Below are positions 1-9,200 of a stretch of 64,000 nucleotides of DNA, one piece after another. The notes below the pieces were generated by a model that did no database searches, was not told where the DNA came from, and saw only the letters and a list, made by a program, of their open reading frames with translations. The DNA comes from JASHUC01 sp035523875 (GTDB taxonomy: Bacteria > Pseudomonadota > Gammaproteobacteria > Steroidobacterales > Steroidobacteraceae). Location: the NCBI GenBank assembly GCA_035523875.1, contig DATKPY010000027.1:1-64000 (forward strand). The letters run 5' to 3'. Numbering within the stretch: the first letter of the stretch is position 1; every line of letters starts with the position of its first letter. Position numbers and translations under genes: made by a program.

Positions 1-342
1 TTCGTGCGTCTCAGGGACGCTCCGGCCTTCTTCGGCATGGATAAGAACCGCTTCAACCGAGAGATACGGCCTCGCCTCACGGAAATCCGCATCGGTAAGC
101 AGGGCCGCGCCTTCGACCGCCTTGAAATGGAAGTCGCTGCCGAGGAATATAAGCACCGCAACGGTGTCCCGGTGGCCCATTCCGGAAGGAGGAAGCCATT
201 ATGGGAAACCAACGAACGTCAGGTCTCACCAAGCGAGGCGGGATCTGGCATATCGACAAGCTGTTCCGAGGAACGCGACTTTGCGAGAGCACTGGAACAA
301 GCGATCTGCGGGAGGCACAGGAGATCCTTGCCGAGCGGATGA
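1..342 (+). CDS. AlpA/excisionase-like HTH protein upstream of integrase (5' partial)
   Basis: The reading frame is open from the first base of the window, so the start lies outside. The visible N-terminal part reads like the small winged-helix or AlpA-type proteins found just before tyrosine integrases: a DAPAFFGMDKNRFN helix region followed by TEIRIGKQGRAFDR and a basic stretch. Such proteins are thought to act as excisionase or integrase regulators. Its last 142 nt overlap the integrase start in another frame. The tail from about position 201 is Ser/Arg-rich and low in complexity, as expected when one frame is constrained by the other. The family name is from memory of similar gene pairs; the function is inferred from position. 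Confidence 0.65.
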   Translation, partial: FVRLRDAPAFFGMDKNRFNREIRPRLTEIRIGKQGRAFDRLEMEVAAEEYKHRNGVPVAHSGRRKPLWETNERQVSPSEAGSGISTSCSEERDFARALEQAICGRHRRSLPSG

Positions 343-1343
343 GCGAGTTGCTGCACGCGCAGCTCTACGGCACCCGCGAGGCGAGAACCTTCAGGACCGC
401 GGCCACCAAGTACCTGCAAGAATACGCCTATAAGAGACGCATCATGGACGATGCCCTGCATTTGAAGTCGCTCGACCCCTTCATTGGGGCACTGGACCTC
501 AAGCAGGTGCACATGGGAAGCCTGCAGGAGTTCATCAATAGGAGGCGGCAGGACGGCGTCAAGACCAAGACCATCAACGCCGCCTTGGCGGTCGCGCGCA
601 GGGTCCTAAATGTTGCAGCGGACGAGTGGGTTGATGAGCAAGGTATGACCTGGCTGGAGAGAGCTCCTAAGATCAAGCTCTTTCCGATCAGGGATGCTCG
701 TGCGCCCTATCCGCTGTCTCAGGAAGAGCAGTCACTACTGTTCCAGGAGTTGCCAGATCATCTGGCGCGCATGGCACTCTTTAAGGTGAACACCGGGCTA
801 CGCGAGCAGGAGGTATGCGGCCTGAAATGGGATTATGAGGTCAGGGTGCCGGAACTAGAGACTTCGGTTTTCGTTATTCCGGGCGAGCACGTGAAGAATG
901 GCGAGGAACGTCTCGTCGTGCTCAATCGTGTAGCGAAGTCCCTGGTTGAAGGTCAGCGAGGCGTACATCCCGTTTACGTCTTCGCTCACGCGCGAGGTCA
1001 GAAGGTCAATCCCGAACCCGTTACGAGGATTAACAACACGGCTTGGAAGGCCGCTCGGGAGCGGGCAGCAGATGCGTGGGCCAATCGCTACGGTGAGCCT
1101 TCCTCAGAGGGCTTTCGTCGGGTTCGAGTGCATGACCTCAAGCACACCTTCGGCCGCCGACTGCGAGCAGCGGGGGTAGGGTTCGAGGATCGCCAAGATC
1201 TGCTCGGGCACAAGAGTGGGCGCATCACAACGCACTATTCGCAAGCCGAACTAGCGAATCTCATCGAGGCAGCGGACAAGGTTTGCACGACTGATTCACG
1301 CAAAAGTCCCGCAAGCACATGGCTTCGTCGCAAAGTCGTTTAG
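201..1343 (+). CDS. Tyrosine-type site-specific integrase
   Basis: 380 aa tyrosine recombinase. An N-terminal arm/SAM-like region (about 1-170) is followed by the catalytic domain (about 175-365). Visible active-site residues are Arg201 in TGLREQEV, the HDLKH box at 311-315, the LLGHKSG box with His337, and nucleophile Tyr346 in THYS. The second catalytic Arg (HxLR) is Lys314 here, a variant I recall from this integrase subgroup. The stop codon lies 39 bp from the 3' end of tRNA-Arg, so the enzyme probably integrates its element into that tRNA. ATG at 201 is preceded by GGAAGGAGG about 8 nt upstream, a strong ribosome binding site that supports this start. The rest of the element lies to the left of the window. 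Confidence 0.93.
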   Translation: MGNQRTSGLTKRGGIWHIDKLFRGTRLCESTGTSDLREAQEILAERMSELLHAQLYGTREARTFRTAATKYLQEYAYKRRIMDDALHLKSLDPFIGALDLKQVHMGSLQEFINRRRQDGVKTKTINAALAVARRVLNVAADEWVDEQGMTWLERAPKIKLFPIRDARAPYPLSQEEQSLLFQELPDHLARMALFKVNTGLREQEVCGLKWDYEVRVPELETSVFVIPGEHVKNGEERLVVLNRVAKSLVEGQRGVHPVYVFAHARGQKVNPEPVTRINNTAWKAARERAADAWANRYGEPSSEGFRRVRVHDLKHTFGRRLRAAGVGFEDRQDLLGHKSGRITTHYSQAELANLIEAADKVCTTDSRKSPASTWLRRKVV

Positions 1344-1382
1344 CTGGGGAACTACTAAGTGGCTGATCGCGAGGAAGTTATC

Positions 1383-1459
1383 TGGCGCGCCCGGAGGGAT
1401 TCGAACCCCCGACCCCCTGGTTCGTAGCCAGGTACTCTATCCAACTGAGCTACGGGCGC
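1383..1459 (-). tRNA. tRNA-Arg (anticodon ACG)
   Basis: A complete cloverleaf on the minus strand, 77 nt with encoded CCA. The acceptor arms GCGCCCG and CGGGCGC pair, the D arm has GCTC/GAGT, the anticodon stem CCTGG/CCAGG encloses loop CTACGAA (anticodon ACG, read as ICG), and the T arm carries TTCGAAT. In E. coli the tRNA-Arg(ACG) cluster follows csrA and tRNA-Ser(GCT). The same pair of tRNAs occurs here on the same strand but widely separated. Confidence 0.97.
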
Positions 1460-1856
1460 GCCGCGGATAAAACCGCACGCCGGAAGGAGCCGCTGTCGGG
1501 TCCGGTGCCGCCGAGTCGCAAGCCTCTGAACGGCAAGGACTTCCGACGGCTGCCGGTCCCCGAGGACAGGCGTCCGGCGCCGTGGTCGGGGCGCCACTTC
1601 CGGGGGCGCGCATCCTACCACATCACGGGTTCGGTTCTCGCGGCCGAGCCGCCGTATGAGTCGATCCTCGCCGCGGACTTGGCGAATGCCCGCCACGAGC
1701 ACGAGCACGGGCACGAGTCGCGAGCCACCAAACCAACGCCGTCGAACACGCGGAGCTCCTCGCCGAGCGCATCTTGCGGTTCGCGCGTCTCGCGATGCGG
1801 GAGCTGTGGGCGGCAAGCTGGCCGCGCCGGGCGGCAATCTCCGGCACAATGCGCAC
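1460..1856. other. Intergenic region between tRNA-Arg and DNA polymerase II
   Basis: About 400 bp without a convincing gene. The tRNA-Arg promoter must lie at its left side, reading leftwards, but no clear -35/-10 pair is visible. Plus-strand positions 1735-1850 encode a protein-like stretch in one frame (…AELLAERILRFARLA…) with no plausible start or family. It may be a gene remnant or chance. Confidence 0.4.
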
Positions 1857-4208
1857 GTGGTGCGTGCGCGAGGCTTTATTCTTCAGGCGAGCTATCGGAT
1901 CGTCGCCGCATCCCACGGACGACGCGTCCCGGTCGTGCACCTCTACGGCCGCCTGGAACAGGGTGGCGCCTTTCTCATCCGCGATGATCGACAGCGCCCA
2001 CACTTCTTCGTCCGCGCGACCGACGCGGAGCGGGTGCGCGCGCTGCGCGGACCGCAGCCGATACCCACCGATCGCCGCAGCTTCGATGAAGCGCCGGTGT
2101 CCCGAGTCGAGGTTGAGATTCCCTCCGACGTGCCTGCGCTGCGCGATCGGTTGCACGCCGTCGGTGTCGGGACCTTCGAGGCCGACGTTCGCTTCGCCAC
2201 GCGGTATCTGATCGAGCGGGGTGTCCGCGGCGAGTGCGAGATCGAGGGGGAGGCCGTCGCCGGCGACAGTGCCGTCGAATGGGTCTTCACGAATCCGACC
2301 ATCAGGCCCGCCAAGGTCACGGTCGAACCGCGCGTGCTCTCCTTCGACATCGAGACGGACGCGAAGGGCGAGCGGTTGCTCGCGATCTCGCTCTATGCCC
2401 CTGGGATCGACGAGGTGCTGATCGTCGATGCGGGCGAGCGAGTGATGCCCGAGCGCGCGACGCGCTGTGTGAGCGAGCGCGCCGCGCTCGAGGCGTTCTG
2501 CGACCGGGTCGCCGGCTTCGATCCCGATGTGCTCACGGGGTGGAACATCATCGATTTCGATCTGGTGACCCTCGAGAAAATCGCGCTCCGCGTTCACCAT
2601 CCGCTCGAGCTCGGACGAGCGCCCGGCGCCATGCGCATTCGCACGACCGAGGGCCGCTTCGGCAGCAATCAGGCCCTGATCCCTGGACGGCTGGTGCTCG
2701 ATGGAATCGATTTGCTGCGCGGGGCATTCGTGCGCATGGAGGACTACTCGCTCGACACCGTCGCGCGCGAGGTGCTCGGAGAGGGCAAGGCCGTCAGCGG
2801 AGAAGTGCGCGACCGGCTCACGGAGATCATGGTCAATTATCGCAACGATTTGCCGGCATTCGCGCTCTACGCGCGCACGGACGCGAGGCTCGCGTACCGG
2901 ATCATCGAGAAGTTGAGCTTGGTGCGACTCGCGTTCGCGCGCAGCCGCCTCACGGGCATGACGCCCGACCGGGTGGCCGCGAGCATCGCCTCGTTCGATT
3001 TTCTCTATCTCTCGCAGCTCGAGCAGTTGCGGATCGTCGCACCCAGCGTGCGTAACGGTGACTCGCGCGTGCACATGGCGCAATCCGGCGGTCACGTTCT
3101 CGAGCCCGTGACCGGCCTGCACCGCAACGTCTGGGTATTCGATTTCAAGAGCCTCTATCCGAGTCTCATCCGCACGTTCAACATCGATCCCTTGAGTTAC
3201 GTGTCGCACCCGTCCGCGGCTGCGGACCTGATTCGTGCCGGCCAAGCGGCATTCCGGCGCGAGCCGGCGATCCTTCCGCGGCTGCTGGATGAGCTCTTTC
3301 CCGGTCGCGAGGCGGCCAAGCGCGCCGGCGACGAGGTGGCCGCGCACGCGATCAAAATCCTGATGAATTCCTTCTACGGCGTGCTCGGAACTCCGGCGTG
3401 CCGCTTCTTCAATCCGGCGCTCGCCAACGCCATCACCGGCCTCGGCAAGGAGATGCTGCTGTGGTCCAAGCGCTGGTTCGAAAGGGCCGGTTTCGCGGTG
3501 CTGTACGGCGACACGGACAGCCTGTTCGTTTCCGCCACGACCGCGGAGCCGTCGGCGTCGCTCGAGGAGGCGCGTGGGCTCGCCGTGCGGCTCAATGCCG
3601 AGCTCACAGGCTACATCGAGTCGCGCTGGCGCGTGCGCAGCCGCCTCGAGCTCGAGTTCGAGAAGCTCTATCTGCGGTTGTTCCTGCCCCATGCGCGGCA
3701 CAGCGTGCGCGGCGCGAGCAAGCGCTACGCGGGTCTCGTTCACGATTCGGTGGCGCCGAGCGTCGAGTTCGTCGGTCTGGAGGTCGTGCGCCGCGATTGG
3801 ACCGCGCTCGCCAAGCGCGTGCAGCGCGAGCTCTTCGAGCGGCTGTTCACAGATCAGCCCGTCGATGCATATCTCGCGCAGATTGTCGCTCGCGTGCGCG
3901 GTGGCGCGCTCGACGACGAGCTCATCTACCGCAAGGGGCTGCGCAAGGAGACGAGCGAGTACACCGCCACCACCCCGCCCCACGTCGCCGCGGCCCGCAA
4001 GTCGACCGAGCCTCTCGGGCGCTCGATACGCTATGTCATGACGAAAGCGGGCGCCGAGCCCCTCGACAACGTCCAGCACGCCATCGATCGCGAGCACTAC
4101 GTCGCGAAGCAGGTCCGGCCGGTCGCGGAGCCGGTGCTCGAGGCGCTCGGGCTCGATTTCGACCAGGTAATCGGCGACACGCACCAGCTCGAGCTCTATC
4201 CGCGCTGA
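1857..4208 (+). CDS. polB: DNA polymerase II (family B)
   Basis: Family B DNA polymerase with proofreading exonuclease, in enterobacteria an SOS-induced enzyme for replication restart and lesion bypass. The 3'-5' exonuclease motifs are FDIET (163-167), LTGWNIIDFDL and YARTDARLAY. Polymerase motifs are DFKSLYPSLIRTF (from 429), KILMNSFYG (from 500) and YGDTDSLFV (from 550), with the metal-binding aspartates intact. Starting at GTG 1857 (MVRARGFILQ) gives 783 aa, the same length as E. coli Pol II, and GFIL matches the conserved N-terminus. The frame stays open further upstream, to an ATG at 1656, but that extension is low-complexity and unlike the family. No clear LexA box was found upstream. 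It stands alone beside tRNA-Arg. Confidence 0.93.
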   Translation: MVRARGFILQASYRIVAASHGRRVPVVHLYGRLEQGGAFLIRDDRQRPHFFVRATDAERVRALRGPQPIPTDRRSFDEAPVSRVEVEIPSDVPALRDRLHAVGVGTFEADVRFATRYLIERGVRGECEIEGEAVAGDSAVEWVFTNPTIRPAKVTVEPRVLSFDIETDAKGERLLAISLYAPGIDEVLIVDAGERVMPERATRCVSERAALEAFCDRVAGFDPDVLTGWNIIDFDLVTLEKIALRVHHPLELGRAPGAMRIRTTEGRFGSNQALIPGRLVLDGIDLLRGAFVRMEDYSLDTVAREVLGEGKAVSGEVRDRLTEIMVNYRNDLPAFALYARTDARLAYRIIEKLSLVRLAFARSRLTGMTPDRVAASIASFDFLYLSQLEQLRIVAPSVRNGDSRVHMAQSGGHVLEPVTGLHRNVWVFDFKSLYPSLIRTFNIDPLSYVSHPSAAADLIRAGQAAFRREPAILPRLLDELFPGREAAKRAGDEVAAHAIKILMNSFYGVLGTPACRFFNPALANAITGLGKEMLLWSKRWFERAGFAVLYGDTDSLFVSATTAEPSASLEEARGLAVRLNAELTGYIESRWRVRSRLELEFEKLYLRLFLPHARHSVRGASKRYAGLVHDSVAPSVEFVGLEVVRRDWTALAKRVQRELFERLFTDQPVDAYLAQIVARVRGGALDDELIYRKGLRKETSEYTATTPPHVAAARKSTEPLGRSIRYVMTKAGAEPLDNVQHAIDREHYVAKQVRPVAEPVLEALGLDFDQVIGDTHQLELYPR

Positions 4209-4336
4209 GCTCGGCTGGAGCGCGCAGGCCACAGCGGGCGTAAGGATTGCGGGCGTCCGGCGCCTGAGATAGAGGGAGGGGTTCGAGCCGGATTCAGATC
4301 CCCTGGCCGATCCGCAACGGACTCACGCCGACGCCG

Positions 4337-5590
4337 TTAGACAATTTTGCCTTTCATGGCGCGACAGGTCTCTATCAGCAGTCGCGTGAACAGATACAGC
4401 CGCGGCGTGACGCTCGACAGATCGATCCATTCCCGATCGGTGTGAAAGCCCGCCCCGACGAGGCCAAGACCGTCGAGTGCCGGCACTCCTACCGACATAG
4501 CCACCGCCGACTCCGAGGCGCCGCCGTTCCCCGATAAAGTGGCTCGCCTTCCGAGCTCGGCATAGATTCGCTGCGCGCGTTTGCCCAATGCATCGACTTC
4601 GGCGTTCTCGATCAGGGGCGGATACGTGGAGCCTTCCGCCGCCACCGTGATCGTCGTATCCGGTACGATCTTGGGGGCCAGCCTGGATTTGATTTGCGCG
4701 AGCACACCCTGGAAATCTGACAGCTTTCTAACGCGGACATCAAACGTCGCTTCGGCGAAGTCGGGAATGATGTTGCTTCGATCTCCTGCCTTCATGACAG
4801 TCAGATTGACAGTCGTGCCAGTGCCGCTCTGAGGGAACGCTCCCTGCAGTGCCGCGAGCTGATGAACGAGCTCCACCGCAGCGTTCCTGCCCTTCTCGGG
4901 CACCATGCCTGCGTGGGCCGCGCGCCCGCGCACCTCAATGACGATCTCCCCTGCACCCTTGCGCCAGACCGTGAGCGCGTCGGGCGGATCACCAGGCTCC
5001 ATGTTGAACTCGACGTCGCTCCGTCTTGCCAGAGTCTTGATCAACTCCGTGGAACCGGGCGAACCGAGCTCCTCGCTCCCATCAAGCAGCAGAGTAACCG
5101 TGGCATAGTCCCTGAAGCCAAGATGGTGCAAGATTTCGAGGGCGGTTACGGCAGTCACCGCACCGCCCTTCTCATCGCCCACTCCGGGTCCGTAGGCGCG
5201 GTTGCCCTCGATCCGGAACGGACGCTTCGCGACCGTACCGGGACCGAACACCGTGTCGATGTGAGCGATGATGAGCACTCTCGCCTTGCCGGTGCCGTGG
5301 AACACGGCTACGACATTCGGGGCGACGCCCGCGATTTCGGGCGGCACAGCACGCACCTCCGCGCCGGCGGCTTTCAGGCGCTCGGCCAATATCGACTCCA
5401 CCCGCTCGCCGCCCGCTACGTCCCCCGAACCGGAGTCGATGTCGACAACGCTTTTCAGCAGCTCGAGCTCTCCTGCACGGCCCGCCACGGCCGCTCGATA
5501 CACGGGCTGATCGGGTCGTGAGGCTGCATGTGTAGCGCCGGTGAGAAGCACCGCGAGACTCGTCGCCGCGAGCTTGGTCGTGAACCGCAT
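4337..5590 (-). CDS. Secreted M20 family metallopeptidase (glutamate carboxypeptidase-like)
   Basis: 417 aa zinc peptidase of the M20 family, closest in motif layout to carboxypeptidase G2, which removes C-terminal glutamate from folates and small peptides. ATG 5590 begins a typical signal peptide (MRFTTKLAATSLAVLLTGATHA). Metal and catalytic motifs are present: IIAHIDTVF (His, Asp), GPGVGDEKGG (bridging Asp), DGSEELGSPGS (catalytic Glu pair), a downstream acidic ligand in EPGDPP, and FHTDREW near the C-terminus (His). A dimerisation domain (about 190-300) contains RGRAAHAGMVPEKGRNA. The frame stays open far upstream of the ATG, but that part belongs to a different decayed gene. The substrate cannot be fixed from sequence. 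Confidence 0.88.
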   Translation of the reverse strand: MRFTTKLAATSLAVLLTGATHAASRPDQPVYRAAVAGRAGELELLKSVVDIDSGSGDVAGGERVESILAERLKAAGAEVRAVPPEIAGVAPNVVAVFHGTGKARVLIIAHIDTVFGPGTVAKRPFRIEGNRAYGPGVGDEKGGAVTAVTALEILHHLGFRDYATVTLLLDGSEELGSPGSTELIKTLARRSDVEFNMEPGDPPDALTVWRKGAGEIVIEVRGRAAHAGMVPEKGRNAAVELVHQLAALQGAFPQSGTGTTVNLTVMKAGDRSNIIPDFAEATFDVRVRKLSDFQGVLAQIKSRLAPKIVPDTTITVAAEGSTYPPLIENAEVDALGKRAQRIYAELGRRATLSGNGGASESAVAMSVGVPALDGLGLVGAGFHTDREWIDLSSVTPRLYLFTRLLIETCRAMKGKIV

Positions 5591-5794
5591 GGTCGCGTGG
5601 AACTCCTCCGACCCGAGCCGCTCGAGCCGCTCCTCATGGCCGGGAACGAGACTCCCGTCCAGAGCGCGATTCTGATCGAAATTCCAAGATTTGCACATCC
5701 TTCGAACTTCGGCACCGGATTGAGCCGCGCGCGACTCCGGCCTCCGGCCCGATGCCCGGCAAAGCACTGCAGCTGTACGTTCTGCGTCGAATGC

Positions 5795-6070
5795 CGGCTC
5801 CTTGCGGGTGAACGGGTAGAGCTTGACAGAAACCCTAACCGGATCGCGTTCGATCCGGCGGAAATATGCCCCAATGGTGTCCCGCATGGCCAGCTGTCCA
5901 TCCTTGTCGACGCCGACGAGCTCCGCGATGTGCTCGACGTACAGTCTGACTCCGACCGTCGCAAACCTCGCCTCCGCGAGCGGTCGCGACAACCTCAACC
6001 TTTTACTGACCCGATCGAGAGCCCGCCGGATCTGCGGTAGTCCTGGCCCGCGCACCCGCGCCTCGATCGA
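5795..6070 (-). pseudogene. Remnant of a long-form DUF433 / MerR-like antitoxin-type gene
   Basis: The minus strand encodes LPQIRRALDRVSKRL, RPLAEARFATVGVRLYVEHIAELV, KDGQLAMRDTIGAYFRRIERDP and VKLYPFTRKEP. I recognise these as the middle region of long DUF433 proteins, which have an N-terminal HTH, this linker domain and a C-terminal DUF433 (antitoxin-like) domain. A TGA at 6071 cuts off the upstream HTH part, and the expected GTGIPT-type DUF433 segment does not follow PFTR in frame. The gene therefore looks truncated at both ends. The assignment is from memory of family motifs. Confidence 0.5.
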
Positions 6071-6256
6071 TCACAGGGTATGGGGACTCTCACAGGCGGC
6101 GGTGTTCGCAGACCAGGGTCTCTGAAGCATCCGTGCTTCGATAACCTGGGGGCCATCAGAATCTCTCGCAACGGGAGACTCAGCTTGTCTTACGTGGGGT
6201 GATGAAAGACGCACCGAGCCCCCGCTTCATCATCGAACCGCTGCCCTCCTCCGGCC

Positions 6257-9200
6257 TCAGTTCGTTCGTTCATTACGACTCTCGGCCTTCTCGATCCACA
6301 CCCGCCACTGTCGCGTGTCGTGCAGACTTGAGATGGCCGGGATCAGATGATGCACGAGTCCGTTTGCCTCACGCAGCAATGCAAAGCGATGCCGTGCGTC
6401 GGTCAGCGACTGCGCGTACAACGCTTCGGCGAATTCGAGTGGCAGCCACTGATCGCCGTGATTGCGCTTCTCGAGTCCGCGATACATGGTCACGACAGGA
6501 CCAATCGTTTGTGCCGCCTCCGCCCGCTTGCCCTCGCGCGCGAGCGCCATCGAGAGCCAGATCGCGACCTGAGCCGTCTCGCGCTCACCGTTATCGGTGG
6601 TATCGGTACTGGTATCCATCGCGATCCTGGCCGCCTGCAACGCCGTGCGCTCCGCCTGCGCTGCGGCCGGAAACACGCCGAGATCGTACTCGGCGTGCCC
6701 CTCGATATCGGAGAGACGATACAGGGCGCTGTTCATGGGTCCGATCTCGAGCGCCCCGATCGGGCGGGCGGTACGCAACGGCGCGAGGGCGCTGCGTGCC
6801 ATACGCCGCGCGCGGTCGAAATGCTCGCGCTCATACGCCAAAATCGCGGCCGGATAGCTCCGCAGCGCATGGAAGATGACCCCCGTATTCCCGCCGGCCC
6901 GTCCCAACTCGCGCAGCGCCTTTGGGCTCGTGATCGCATCGGCGGCTGCGAGCGTTGCGCCGACGCCCACCGAGTCGCCGAGCTGCGCTTGCTCGAGTGC
7001 CGTGGTCGTCATCCAGTCGGTTACGTTATTCAGGTCATATGCGTGGCCCGCCCTTCCCTGCTCGATCGCCTCGATCAATGCATCCATTGCTTTCTGATCG
7101 TCTGCGATCGACGCGCGGAACTGCCCCGCCGCCCACGCGCTGGCCCCGAGCCCTGTGTAAGCGAAGCCGAGCTCGAGGACGTAGATCGCATTCTTCGGCT
7201 CGACTTTGACGAGCTCGAGGGCGGTCTGAACGGATTGCGCTCCGATGCGCGAAGCCCCGGACGGGTCGAGCTCGCTCATGGCCACTGCGCGCAACGCGTC
7301 CTCGAGACTCTGCTTGGCGATGAGCGCCTCGCCCTCCTGCGGATGCTGCGCCAGAACACGATCGGCGACCGCGAGGGCATCCGCGCCCGCGCGGCGCGCT
7401 TCCTGGTTGCGGCCAAGATGAGCCAGCGCGAAGGAAAGCCAGGCTCCCGCCTCGGCGCGTTGCGCGTCGGAAGTCACGTCTCTTTGGTGGTCGGCACCAA
7501 GCTGGGCAGCGACGCGCAGGGCTTCGCTGGCGGCCTGGACTGCCAACTCGTTCGGTGCCTGCTCACTACGACTTTGTTGAACCAACCACGCGAGAAGAGT
7601 GAGCGCCGTGATGTAAGCGCGGCGACTTTCGACAGACGCGTTGGCTTGCCGGGCGAGCGGGCGTAGCAGACCCACCGCGCGGGTGGCGTCGGCGTAAGCC
7701 TCCTCCCCCTTGTACTCAAGACCGAGAGTCCAGCCCTGCATCGTATACGCGCCTGCCAGGTCAACGGCGGTCGCTTCGGACTGATCGCCCCCACGCCGCA
7801 GCTGACTGAGAAGCGCCACGGCCTCATCCTCGGCCAGGAGGGACGCGTGGGGATCCCCAAGGAAGAAAAATGCGTGGGCACGATCCACGAGCGCGAGAGC
7901 GGCGCTGCGAACGGTCTCGGGATCTCTGAGCTGCGCGGGCAGATGGTGGAAGTAGTCGATCTCCCGCTGCGAGAGTTCGGCGATGGTTTGATAGCGGCCG
8001 AAGGTCGTAAGCTCATCCACGAGCTTGTCGGTCAGGTACCCGAGCAGCCCATCAGCCTCCTGCCGCGCCTGCTCGGAGATCGTCCGAGTCTGCCGTGCGA
8101 CCTGCTCGGCTCGCCGCGCCCGCTGCATGCTGAAGAAGGCCGCTATGGTCGCTGCGATGGCGAGCAGTGCGAGGAGAGCGAAGCCGGCGGCCACGGTCCG
8201 TGCACGACGGAGGGCTCGGCGTGCGGCGTACTCCCGTTCACGCTGTTCGGCGAGCATCCGCTCGGTGGCTTCTCGTGCCTCGCGCTCGTGACGCTGATCG
8301 CGACTCGCCTTCACCACCCCCGTCAGAACATCGTGCGTGAGCTCAACGCGCCGCACATCCAGGCGCTCCTCGATCCGCAGGAGCCTGCGGTTGACGAGCT
8401 TCGTGAGCGCATCCGGAGCTGCCCCGGCAGTCTGGAAGCGCTTGAGAAGACTCTCCTCGGCGAGATTCTCCCGGTAGCCCGAATCGGTCAGCAGGTCATC
8501 CTCGATGGTCCGCCGCACCGTGTCCGGCTGGTCGGCAAGGGAGCGCTCGTAGAAGTTACTGAGGATCGTCTCGTGGGAGCCCGCGAGGAGATCCTGGGAG
8601 ATCTCGCTGCGGCCATGAGCGATGCGCTGCTCGTTGAGCTCGCGGCAGATGAGACTCAGGAGTGAGGGCTCGACTTCCGCGTTCGCGAGCTCCGAGCCCC
8701 CCGCCACGAACCGCACGATCGCCTCGGCGACCTCCTCGGAGACGAGCGGCTTGGTCCGACGCAACCGGTTGCCCGGTTGGAGCACCGCCTCGAGCGCCTG
8801 AGTCCCGGTCATCGGCGCCAAGCGCAGTCGGTTCTGCGAAAGGCTCGGCATCACCTTCTTCAGGCTCTCGAGCGGAGCGAGATAGTCCTCGCGCAGCGCA
8901 ATCACCACCCGGTAGTCGCTGCGCGAGAAGTCAAACCGCTCCGCCATGCTCTCGTCGCTCTCGAGCTTTGCCTCGAGCGCTCTGGGCGGACGATTCTCGA
9001 TGAGGTCTGAGAACTCCTCGATGAATCTCGCCGCTCGGGTCCTACCAAACTCATCGCTATGCGTAAGCGTGAAGAGCTCCTCGAACTGGTCGAGGATCAG
9101 AAGCGGAGTGAGCTTCGCGCCTGAGTCATCCCTCAGCACATCGTCCCGGTGATGCAGAAACTCCCAGATCGACTCACCGGGCACGGCCACACCGGTCGGA

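Larger units (their letters stand above)
1..1425 (+). mobile_element. Right end of an integrative element in tRNA-Arg(ACG)
   Basis: An HTH/excisionase-like gene and a tyrosine integrase lead straight up to the 3' end of tRNA-Arg (1383). Site-specific integration into the 3' half of a tRNA places the element downstream of that tRNA, which here means lower coordinates. The attachment core should be the 3' half of the tRNA, about 1383-1425. The matching second copy would lie left of the window, so the exact boundary cannot be set from this sequence. Confidence 0.65.

Noticed and set aside
1355..1849. Minus-strand ORF containing PVAQLDRVPGYEPGGRGFESLRAR
   Set aside because: This is the well-known false protein produced by reading through a tRNA gene.
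1735..1850. Protein-like stretch before polB
   Set aside because: No start, family or continuation; could be chance in GC-rich DNA.
1623..4232. 869-aa antisense ORF over polB
   Set aside because: Antisense shadow of a GC-rich gene; no domain, and the polB frame has all catalytic motifs.
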